This document shows, one piece after another, positions 1-9,390 of a DNA stretch of 64,000 nucleotides. Under the pieces are notes generated by a model. The model did no database searches, was not told where the DNA came from, and worked only from the letters and a program-made list of their open reading frames with translations. The position numbers and the translations under genes are program-made. Within the stretch, counting starts at the first letter, position 1; every line of letters begins with the position of its first letter. The stretch is from Lunularia cruciata (taxonomy: Eukaryota > Streptophyta > Marchantiopsida > Lunulariales > Lunulariaceae). The stretch is from the NCBI GenBank assembly GCA_948567375.1, contig OX419755.1:59407945-59471944 (forward strand). The letters are read 5' to 3'.

Positions 1-228
1 GTTACCCAAATTACCTTAGCTAGTGCTCAGTGAAGCTTGGCTAGATTTGGAGAAGGTTTGAATTGGCAAGGAGAAAGCCTTGTTTGGCTGAATTTCAATA
101 TTTAAGAAGGTTTGAGATATAAAGGTGTGGGCTTGTTGGCGTGAGGCTAACTAATTTAGATGAGTTTGTGGTAGTCTTTTAGTCATTATTTGGAAAAATC
201 TACCAATCATTCTAGATTGTGTGCAATA

Positions 229-286
229 GGATTTTGAACTCTAGATCTTTGGTTCTTAAATTGGTGCCCTAGCCAATTGGTCCACC
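229..286 (-). other. tRNA-like relic in the retrotransposon leader
   Basis: Read on the minus strand this stretch has a box A-like segment (TGGACCAATTGG) followed at tRNA-like distance by a box B-like segment (GAGTTCAAAATCC). Between them lies a possible anticodon loop, TTAAGAA. The acceptor stem does not pair, so it is not a functional tRNA gene. A shorter, better preserved version of the B-box part (GGTTTGAACCC on the minus strand) lies at about 23,030-23,045 in TE-3, so the element belongs to the leader of this Gypsy family. It could be a captured tRNA/SINE fragment or chance resemblance. Confidence 0.35.
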
Positions 287-839
287 TTCACTTATTGTCC
301 TATTGATTGGTCAACCAATACATATACACCTGTAGCTTTGGTTAGGAGAGGTAGTTTGGTTCCATCCTTGGTGATCTTGGTAGCTTAGAAGTAGTTAGAC
401 ATTCCTATTATGACAAAGGCCAAATGGTGATTGGACTCCTTCCATCAACCGTAACCATCACACGTATCTCACCAAGGTGCCTTGACTTTAGAGTGCTGGA
501 GCTCTAATGCGCTCTCAATAGTGAGGTTGGAGTGATGACCAATCAGACTACTTATGTTTTTCTCTAGTGAGGCAAGAAGTGATGAACTATAGACCATGAG
601 GATACGTGTCATGATGGCAAGTTACAAGTTGTCTTTCCCTTAGTGTAGTTGTCATAGTTAGAGCTACATCAGTGAATGGTGTTTAGTTGATAGTGGCACT
701 GGTGAGATACGTGTGATGGTTACGGTTGGTTTGAGTTACATTGTGATGATGGAGTTCTTTGGAGATTCCAAAGGAGATATTGTTGTAGTATGTAGTGGGT
801 TTATACAAAATGGTGCTCGATATTAGCTTGTATCTTTAG

Positions 840-2900
840 GTACCAATGAGAGAGCAAATTGACTCTAATTTGGAGTTTGATACAAGAGTTGATTCAACTG
901 AGAATGCACCTAGTGTGTTTGTTCTATTATTGTGGGATATGGACAAGATTTATGGGACCTCAAAATGTCCCAAGTGTTAGTTTGATACAGTGGGTACCAT
1001 TGAGTTGGATGACTTCATCCAAGAGTTTGATAGTTGGTGTGATATACAACATATATGAAACTTGACTTTGTTCATATCTTTCATGGCATGGAAAGAGTTG
1101 TTTTAGCACTTGGAGGTCCACTAATGGATGACTATCATGAGTTCAAGAGAGCTCACTTGGAGGAGATCAAGCTTTGGAGATAGTATTGATCTTCAAACTA
1201 CATCTCCATCACTTCAGGCTTGGTTGCTAGGGGTAGATTGGTAGTACTCAAGAGTTCTAGCTCTAGTAGCATTGGTGTATCGAGTGGAGGTGCACTAGTT
1301 GGAGATGATGTTACTACAAGTGGGGTTACCGCTGTAGGAGATGGGATAGTACCAGGGTTTAAGCCCATGGTAGAGTTCTTCTAGTGCTTAAGACAAAACT
1401 ACCAAGGAGTGTGGACTTACAAGTTGAGGAGCTTGAATGAATTCCAATAGAAGGTTGGAGAGAGCCTATGCAAGGCAAACACTTGTATGAGATGGCTGAT
1501 CAATTTCACTTAAGGAGTTATTGAGACCCAAGTAGTCTAGTTTTGGTATGGGATCTTGGATAGGGAATTGCAATATAGAGTACATGATGCTACATTATTA
1601 TAGACTACCTTACCTACTTTGGTGGTGATCTTTAGTTTGGCTGAGCGTATTGAGCTCAACATGGTGGAGTAGAGAGTGGTTGATTTGGCAAGAAGATCTC
1701 ATCCACAATTGTTACTTCTAGAATACTTCAATATTAGTTCTTCAATAGAATGCACCACACCATGTTGGCTTCCAAAGGTAGAGTGGACAACCCAAATATT
1801 ATGGATAACTTAAGCCTAGTGCAACTAGATCCTTACCTTCATTTTCAAGTTAGTAGCAGGATTGAGTGGTGGTGTTGCTTGTTGGCCTTGTGGTGGACCT
1901 CACCATGAGAGAGAGAGTGCACTCAAGGCAATGGACATGATACTTTTGGTGCATCACAACCAACATAGAGGTAGTGTGGTCATTGTCACAGATTTGGACA
2001 CACTAGTGACCAATGCTTTGAACTTCACTTGGACTTGTGTAGTAGTAGGGTTTAATACCATAACTAGACATATTATCTAGAAGTGGAAATTGGCTCATAA
2101 CATCTAGAAGGATGTTATATATGATGGACTAAGTAGATCAGATAGAGGTGTCACAAAAAGAGTACTATCTCTATTAGAATAAGAGTTGAAAACACCCTAA
2201 AACTTCAAAGCCAATTTAGGAGGCCTAAATGGATGAATTAGGTCTCAAAATGGGAGGTAAAAACCATCCCTCCTCCCCTCCTTTTGAAGAAAAGGCCTCC
2301 CTGGTTTACCTTCTCTCCCTATTTTTTGTCTTGTCAAGGGCTTTCTAATGGTACCTCATCTATACTATTTTGAGCTTTCTATAGAAAGATTCCCTTATGA
2401 TTCTTTCTAGTCAAACTTGTTTGACCAACTAGATATGACAAGGACCAACATGTCACCCATCCATGCAACTAATCTAAGGGTGAAGCTTGCTAACATATCA
2501 CCAATCCATATATCTGATCCAAGGGTGGATCTTCCTTTGAGAGGATCCTCTTTGCTATATAATGGAGACAAGGTAGTTCTTTGGGGCATCAAAGTATTGA
2601 GTGTTGGAGCTTTGTGTTCTTCTCTTTTGTTTCTCTTGGGGGTTCTCCTATCCTTAGAATAATATATAGGGCTGCTATAGCAAGTGGTAGAGGAGCTCCA
2701 AGTCATGGAGGATGAGGTGGTAGAGGTGGTGATAGAAAACTCACACTTGGTAGGGACGTAATACTTACCCTTGCTTCTAATACAACCACAGCTACTCAAA
2801 TTGAGCAATTGGAGCAAAGATTGGCTAGCATGGCCATAACTTAGGGGAGATCAGATTTGGATGTTGAGGCTTCCACCTCTTATGCTTGGTGATAGAGATA
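840..2900 (+). pseudogene. gag relic of TE-1 (split by a solo LTR)
   Basis: This is the nucleocapsid/capsid precursor region of the retrotransposon, aligned by eye with TE-2 (about 10,680-12,205 and 24,170-24,500). A CCHC-type zinc knuckle can be recognised near 1,879-1,920: C-W-P-C, then Gly-Gly-Pro-His-His, with the last Cys displaced by a small frame error. A solo LTR at 2,051-2,666 splits the coding region just downstream of the knuckle. Numerous stops and frameshifts show that it is not translated. The capsid part is identified only by position and by similarity among the copies. Confidence 0.65.
2051..2666 (+). mobile_element. Solo LTR (family X) inserted in TE-1 gag
   Basis: A 616-bp block absent from the other gag copies. 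It is flanked on both sides by the 5-bp target duplication TAGGG (2,046-2,050 and 2,667-2,671). Its start (TTTAATACCA, from TGTAATACCA) and end (GAATAATATA, from GAGTATTACA) match the ends of the reversed copy at 25,338-26,083, which keeps TGTAATAC...GTATTACA on its coding strand. A TATA-like TGCTATATAATGG lies near 2,553-2,565. There is no internal coding region, so this is a solo LTR left by LTR-LTR recombination or a very short non-autonomous element. Confidence 0.85.
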
Positions 2901-3279
2901 TCTTTAACTTTATGTGCGGAGTAGCACAAGTAGATGCATTTGCCATAGTGATTAGGATAGTGATTAGGAGTGAAGTATGTGCTCTAGAGTCTAAAGGAGC
3001 ACAATAGAGTTGGATTCACAAAGAGGAGAGATTGGTAGACAAGTCAAACTTACCCAATCTTTCACACTCTTTGAGGCACTAAAGATGATATCCATGGCTC
3101 CTAGATGTCCTAGTGTAGGAGCGGTAGGGGGTGATGGAGTGCATGATGGACTATAGATGCTATTTAGCCACCTACTACTACTATTATAAATTGAGTATAG
3201 CATGGTGTTAGGTGTGGCTTGGTTGATTATGCATTTCCCTTTGTTTTTAACTAGTGAGATATTTATATTGGGAGTTGAT

Positions 3280-3760
3280 CCAACTCCAATGTTCCATTGG
3301 CTACCACACTTTGTGAGAGTAGGGATGATGTGGTTCCTACTTCTAGAGCAGAGGTGGTTGATAGTGGATCTAACTTAGTTGAAGAGCATGGGATCCGCTC
3401 AATGACTAGTGGTTTATGGCAAGCAATAAAAACAAGGTTGGAGGAGTTACTAACTAGACCTACCTTTGAACAAGCTTGATTCACACCTAGAGTTATCTTA
3501 TTGAATAATTAAAGGGGGATTTTCCAATTGGTAGGATCTTCAAGGAAGGTCTATATCCACAAAGGGTCTTATTAGACTTTGGTGTGCAACACCTTATGTT
3601 AGGGAAAGCTACAATTGTTGGTTTTGAGCTACAAAACACTGATGTAAAGAGGTGTCTATTTTACATCTAAACATCTCTATGGGTAGTTCCACACTACTAT
3701 ATCACATGTGGAGAGCTCACTTTATTGCAACAATAGCAAAGTCATATGATGTGCAAGTTG
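3280..3760 (+). pseudogene. Retroviral-type aspartic protease relic of TE-1
   Basis: Around 3,560-3,600 the frame reads VLLDFGVQHLMLG, which fits the Gypsy aspartic protease active-site loop (Leu-Leu-Asp-Ser/Thr-Gly, followed by a Met-Leu-Gly turn). The Ser/Thr is Phe here. The same motif is seen in TE-2 (VLLDCSAYPFMLG, about 25,075-25,115) and on the minus strand in TE-3 (VLLDFGMQPFML, about 21,887-21,925). It would have cleaved the Gag-Pol polyprotein. It lies between gag and the methyltransferase domain. Stops make it a pseudogene. Confidence 0.65.
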
Positions 3761-4213
3761 GTGGAGAAGTATTATACCTCATGGGTTTTGATATTGACTA
3801 TTAGGAGGAGACAACCTCCTATAGATCAAGTTGGCAATCAGATGAGGAACATGTATGGTGCCTACCAATATGCTTTAGTAGTGGTAGTCTTGGCTCATTA
3901 CAATCAAGGACTATGGCATTAGTTTCAGCTTTCAATTGTTCCATTACTTAGCCTAGTGACTTTATTGGAGTGAAACGCCTATGTGGAGGATACTCTAGTA
4001 CCAAAGGATATCACTTGGATTTGGATTGTTCCATCTACCTTGGATGTTCCATTGTGGAGTTCTAAGGAGGAATTGCAATAGCATGTGGATCAATTGGTAC
4101 AATTGGCTTGGAGTAGAGCCTTTGTACCACCATAAGACCAATGTGAGGATGAGCTTTCTAAGTCTATTACCTTATCATCTTTGGATACTACTCTCATTCC
4201 TTGGTAGTACCCA

Positions 4214-5180
4214 AGAGAGGAAGTATGTCTATTGGAATTGTTTGGTGAGATTAGCACTAGACTAGATGTGGTAGTATAGGCAAGTAAATGATTATAGAGG
4301 TACTTGTATGTGAAGAGAGGTATGATTGCTAGGTGAGTATCCTCACATCATGTGGCCCACTTGACCTATTAGTATCTTGAGATATTATTGATGTCAACAG
4401 TTAGAGGTTACTAGAAGACCCCACCAATAGATATTTCTTTGCATGGGGCATAAGATTTGGAGGGACATGGTTCTATTCATTTGGTGATTTCTAGATGGCT
4501 ATGTTAGGGACATACCCATACTGACCAAGGTCTTGGTCTACATGATTTCCATTTTAGTGTGTTTAGGGAGATGTTACTTATACTATGATATCTCTAGGTA
4601 TATCAATCCATTTCTCCAACCTACATTTTGGAGAGCATCTTTAACACATGTGATTGCAAGTACACATTATGTCCATTCTTGGGTAGGACCTGCCATGTTG
4701 TTGGATGTTGCCAGAGAGGGATCATGGGCTCATTATCTTTATCTTTGATGGACAAACCTCTTATCTATAGAGGTTCCATAGCGTGCTTATTATGGGCTTC
4801 AATGACTAGACCACCTTATTGTTGATGACATTTGGATGTTGGATGTAAGTCTCAGATGGTGGTAGTAGCTGATAAGTCACCTATGGTAGTGGTGAACCTT
4901 TTTGGATAGCCCATAGCCACTTTACCCACACTTATGAGTTTCTTAAGCTCCCATGCTTTTCAAGAGGGAGTTCTTGGACTTGTTCGGGACTCATAAGTAC
5001 ACTAGTTAGTGAAGCCCAATGTCGATGAGAAGTAGTGGGCAATGGGCAATGGGTTTTTGTACCAATATTACCGCTATTCCATTAGTGTTAGAGGTATCAA
5101 AGCACCTTGTGTTAGGTCAGGCTATGGACCTGAATTGTTTGACCTAGATTGTGAGCCTTGGCTTGGTAGAGTATATAGAA
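4214..5180 (+). pseudogene. C5 DNA cytosine methyltransferase domain inside Gypsy TE-1
   Basis: Between protease and reverse transcriptase lies about 320 codons with the motif order of DNA C5-cytosine methyltransferases. Motif I (SAM binding) reads LELFGEI at 4,232-4,252. Motif IV reads W-L-C-stop-G-H at 4,496-4,513: the catalytic Cys codon TGT (4,502-4,504) is intact and the Gln of Pro-Cys-Gln is TAG. It is followed by DQGLGL and FREML as in the family. Motif VI reads YILESI at 4,622-4,639 in place of Glu-Asn-Val. Motifs I, IV and VI share one frame. After a 1-nt shift, a motif VIII-like LLDVAREGSWAH follows from about 4,698. Motif IX/X-like AMGF and LGQAMDLNCL lie near 5,030-5,140. The enzyme would have transferred a methyl group from SAM to DNA cytosine. 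Stops and shifts make it inactive. Confidence 0.85.
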
Positions 5181-5589
5181 TATGCTTGATAGGCATCACC
5201 ACTTGAACACTTTTGAGCTTTGTACCTATTGAGATGATTCAAGCATATACTAGGGATGATGGACCAAGTGGGCAAGGTATTCTTAGAACACAACCAATGG
5301 CTATTGGTGAGAGTAGTCTACTTGGGGTCCATCCAAGTGAACATTGTCTACTTGGATTACACACTTAGTCTACTTGGGACGTAGCTAGAGGATGTATGGA
5401 GCTTGTAGCCAAAGCAGAGGGAGTTTTCTGCATTGAGGTTGGGGACTTTCATGGTCGGGAGCATGACATTATTACTCCAAAGGGCCTAGTGTAGCAACTA
5501 GTCAGTGCATCTTTCACTCCTACATCAATTATAGGGATACTTAGGAGCCAAACATTGGACCCAAGCTTACAAGATGGGAAAGATAGGGA

Positions 5590-6960
5590 GTTGGGAGGTT
5601 CTTGAAGAGCTACAAGAGTTGTTTTGCCTTCAATATGAAGGATTTGGATGCTTTGAAAGGACTTGGTATTTGGATTAAGGTTACTAATGATACATCAATA
5701 TGTTTAGTAACATGGAGAAAGCATTGATTTAGAGTCAAAGTAGAGACCCTTTTGAGGTTGGTTTGGTGGAGATTTCACATAGAGAGTATGCTTTAGCTAA
5801 AGAGATGCCAGCCAAGAAAAATATGCATGACTACTACACATATAGGCAGATATGTGGAGATTACTATCCTATCAATTGGTATATTAGGGTTGATTACTAT
5901 GCCATGCATACACTAGAGAAGATCTTTGATGCAATTGGGAATGAAAAAGTCTTTCATACTTTGGATCTTGGAGCACAATATCATCAATTGCCAATTAAGG
6001 AGGGGCACAAGTCCAAGTGAGCATTTAGGGCTATTGATCCTTATGGTAAGGATGTATTATATTAGTGGAGGTTCTTATTATTTGGGTTGAAGAACAGTGT
6101 TACCAAGTTCTAGATGGTCATGGATAGGATCTTAATAGGATTTCATTTTGCTCTATGCTATATTGATGACATTTTGGTCTATAGCACTATTATGGAGGAG
6201 CATTGTTGGAGGTGTTTAAGAGGTTGAGATCTAATAGATACAAATTACATCTTGGGAAGTGTAGATTCTTCCACAAGTAGGTTAAGTATTTGGGTCACAC
6301 TATCTACCTTGGAAGACTTGGTGTTCAACAAACCAAGGTGGAGGCTACCGTATATATTCCTTGGCTTACATATATGAGCAAAGTGTAAGCATTCCTTGGG
6401 TTGGCAAACTTCTATTGTAAATATGTTAGAGGATTTAGTGCCATTGCCAAGGCCTTGAAAAAGCTGAGAAAGCTTACACAAGAGTGGTGTTGGGAAGATG
6501 AGTAAGAGAGAGCTTTTATAAAGCTCAAGGAGAGGTTGACATATATCCCTAATCTTAGGAGATTGATTAGAGGATGACCATTCAAAGTTCATGTTGATTG
6601 GAGTACATTGGAGCTTAGAACAATGCTCACCCTACAAGATGGAGAAGAGAGGAGTTTGTGGTAGTCTATGCTAGTCATTCCAGCAATTCAACAAAGGCAA
6701 CATAGTTCATATGAGAGAGAGTGTTTGGCAATAGTATGGGCAATAACACATTTCTAATGTTACCTACTTGGTAACCCTTTTACTCTCATCATTGATCATT
6801 AACCATTGAAATGACTGATGGAGGTTGACAAGCTTTCAAGGAAGCTTGCACAATGGACTCTAATTTTACAAGAAAATGACTTCATGATTATTCACAAACT
6901 TGGAGTGGTGAACTATGATGCAAATGGGTTGAGTAGAAATCCATGTCCTAGCTAATAAGA
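5590..6960 (+). pseudogene. Reverse transcriptase and RNase H relic of TE-1
   Basis: RT motifs of the Ty3/Gypsy type are clear. The leader segment VEISHREYALAKEMPAKK starts at 5,769, then CGDYYPIN, EKIFDAIGNEKVFHTLDL with the first catalytic Asp (about 5,915-5,970), and YIDD at 6,159-6,170 with the catalytic Asp pair. RNase H follows at about 6,590-6,940 (YERECLAIVWAITHF, then the NYDANGLSR segment typical of Gypsy elements). It would have made and processed cDNA from the element RNA. Several stops sit at former Gln and Trp codons, for example TAG before Trp near 6,062. Confidence 0.9.
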
Positions 6961-7379
6961 TTAGAATAGAACATGTTGGCATGGTGAGACAGATGAGGAG
7001 ATTGTGCCATGTTGGCATACATCTACCTTTCTATGTATACTTTTTGAGGCCTTGGTGGTATCTCTCTTAGCATATACAAGAAGAGTTGTTGAGGTCATAG
7101 ATCTAGAGAGTAGAGATATTAGTATAGGTTAGTGAAACATTCATGATGTTATCTTAGTGATGCATTATCTTTGCACGGGTGTTTTGGGTTGCACAATTGG
7201 TGCCAAGGAAAGAGACCATGTTTTTTAGCAAGCCAAGCAGTTTGGATTGGAAAGAAAACATATTCTTTGTGTATTGGAGGATGATAGAGTGTGAGTAGTA
7301 TCATTTCCATCTCAAAGATCACAATTGGTAGCTCATGGTCATGAGGAGCTAGGAAATTTTGGAGTAAAGCATACATATA

Positions 7380-8250
7380 GATTACTCTAGAATCATTATA
7401 AGTGGTGTAGCGTGAAAACCAATTGACAACATTTTGTTGCCAGATGTGTGGTTTGTGTCCTAGTTAGAGCATAATTTAATGCTCATATGCCATAGTTACA
7501 CCCATAACCTATCATGGGATTGGGTTACCATTAGAGTTGGGACTTTGTTGGACCTTTACCATTGAATATGAGACATCATTGACATGTTTTGGTTATGGTG
7601 GAGCACTACTCCAAGTGGATTGAGTTGGTGATATTTCTTGACAAGTCCAATGAAGGGATGGCTTACTCGTTCTTGGATAGTTATTTTGGTGCACCAACTA
7701 AAGTTTTGACTGATCAAAGTATAGAGTTCTTGGGGGAGTTTTAGGTCTTGTATGACAAGGCCTTGATTGATCATCATACAACATCTTGAGATCACCTTGA
7801 GGTAGATGGGTTAGCAAAGAGAGTGGTTCAGATGATGAAGAGAGGATTGCAAAAGTATGGTTTGTAGAGAGGCCACTTGGGAGATTGGGATCTCCAATTA
7901 CCTTGGTTGGCCATGGGCTATTTTTTCATCCAGCAAGTCTTCTTAGCATCCTTCTCTCCTAATTTTCTACCCTATGGACAAGATCCAAATTACCTACCAC
8001 CATTTGTTGTGATGCTACTATAGTTTTGGAATTGGATAATCTAGATGTATAGATGAGTGCATTTTCTTATGGGCAAAGATCTTTTGTAGAATGATGCCTA
8101 TGGCTGTTAAAAACTTAGCAATTGCTAAGCATAGGGATACATTATGCTATGTTACTATTTGAGGAGGAGGTTATAGGAGGTTATTTGTTGATTTCATCCA
8201 AGTAACTATGTATATCTACAATAGATTGCACCAACAACACTTGATTTTAC
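7380..8250 (+). pseudogene. Integrase relic of TE-1
   Basis: The zinc-binding N-terminal domain is marked by a C-V-V-C pair near 7,445-7,460. The core then shows D-F-V-G-P-L-P around 7,540, EHYSKWIEL around 7,602-7,628 and LTDQ near 7,707-7,718. The DD-E Glu is replaced by Lys (GLAKRVVQ near 7,810). TE-3 keeps Glu at that place (GLVERVV) but has Asn for the second Asp. The C-terminal part continues through RGHLGDWDLQLPWLAMGY (from about 7,870) into the segment that leads to the PHD-like domain. Integrase would insert the cDNA into the genome. It is inactive because of stops and lost catalytic residues. Confidence 0.85.
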
Positions 8251-8253
8251 TAA

Positions 8254-8571
8254 ATGTTGCACTATCGCCGCATTATCTTGAGAGTGTGCAAGGTTTTGCC
8301 TTCCAAAATCCTTGTGTTGGAAGGACATGATGGTGCTTTTTGCAAGGATCATGTGCACAATTTGGTGCCATGCTACCTCCCAAATATTAATGGCACTATG
8401 GATCCAAGCTTGGCACTTGTATGTGCAAGCTTGTAATGTATATTATATGGCTCTTTTGGTGTAGCTGATACTATGTTGGTGTGTGATAATTGGTTGAGAG
8501 GATGGCATATGGCATGTTTGACTCATCCCTTCATGGTGATTCATCAAGGATAGTGGTTATATTGTAGATGT
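8254..8571 (+). pseudogene. PHD-finger-like domain C-terminal to integrase, TE-1
   Basis: In the frame starting at 8,254 the chain runs through CYLPNINGTMDPSLALV and into a C4HC3-like pattern at 8,437-8,571. The ligand series is C-x2-Tyr, then DTMLVCD, x-Trp, RGWHMAC (His and Cys kept), then Trp-Leu-Tyr-x-x-Cys. Positions that are Tyr or Trp here are Cys in TE-3 or in the consensus, and Cys to Tyr/Trp needs one base change. The spacing and the features (L-L-C-D, G-W-H, C-L-x-x-P, W-x-C) are those of PHD fingers, which usually bind histone H3 tails. Its place matches that of chromodomains in chromoviruses, so a role in integration-site choice or chromatin binding is inferred. Confidence 0.7.
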
Positions 8572-8740
8572 TCTTGACTTTTAGCTAGTTCATCCTTTAT
8601 ATGATATAGATTGCAAATAAATGACTAACAATGGGACTTAATAGCACTTTGTCTCTTGATCTTTGCCCACCATAAGGCATATCACATACTTGGAATAGAT
8701 GGCTATTTAGAGTTAGAGAGACCTAACCACCAACTAGGAG

Positions 8741-9390
8741 ATGATTATTACACTTTAGAGTTCATGTATGACTTATGTGTGAGTTGTGCTTCTATAGTGT
8801 ATGATGTTGACAATGATGTATATTGTGTAGCAATGTACATACTCACAAAAGCTATCACAACATTTTTAGTGCCAAAGCTAGTTTTTTTGCTTGGACGCTA
8901 GAGTAGTAATGTTGGCAGTCATAGTTATTTTGGTAGTTATTCATGGGCTACTTGTTGGAGGTTGGATTTCATGTTAGAGCTATGGATCACATGGTAAGAC
9001 ACACCATCACTTTGCACCATAAGATGTGCCATCAGCGGTACTCTTAGGACTAGAGACCTAGGTTGAGCAAAAGAGTAACCTTTCAAAGTGCAACTCCAAA
9101 GAGCTCACTTCTTTGATATTGAACCTTCAAGTTCTTGGATTTGGTAGAAAAAGGCCAGTGAGCTTGACCTAGAGTCTCTTAGCTAGAGTGGGTATGGCTT
9201 GACTAATTGTTGACAGATTGTTGATTGAAGGATCAAGTACATATCTGATTTGATTGTGATTCAAGTGGAAGAATAAAAATGATTATTGTGGCACTTTAGA
9301 GTTCATGTATGACTTATGTGTGAGTTGTGCTCTTATAAATTATGATATTGACAATGACATACATTGTGTAGCAATGTATATATGCATGAA
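8741..9390 (+). repeat. LTR-like block shared at the TE-1/TE-2 junction
   Basis: Two copies of a block of about 115 bp (8,741-8,860 and 9,276-9,390, containing AGTTCATGTATGACTTATG) flank a segment of about 430 bp. The same 115-430-115 arrangement occurs at the TE-3 3' end (12,206-12,890, reversed). The 430-bp segment alone forms the TE-3 5' end (23,730-24,166), and a single 115-bp block ends TE-2 (29,895-30,012). The 430-bp segment begins near a TG (TGTCA in TE-3) and likely belongs to the LTR of the Gypsy family. Here TE-1 and TE-2 appear to share one LTR, as after recombination between neighbours. Exact LTR borders are not resolved. Confidence 0.6.

Larger units (their letters stand above)
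1..8870 (+). mobile_element. TE-1, decayed Ty3/Gypsy LTR retrotransposon, 5' end outside window
   Basis: A continuous run of Gypsy domains can be read on the plus strand in the order leader, gag with a CCHC-like knuckle, protease, C5 cytosine methyltransferase, reverse transcriptase, RNase H, integrase and a PHD-finger-like domain, followed by an LTR-like block at 8,741-8,860. All reading frames carry many stops, mostly TAG/TAA/TGA where the other copies show Gln, Trp or Arg, plus indels. It is therefore a dead copy. Two other copies of the same family (TE-2, TE-3) are in the window and allowed domain borders to be set by comparison. The 5' LTR lies left of position 1. Confidence 0.9.
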
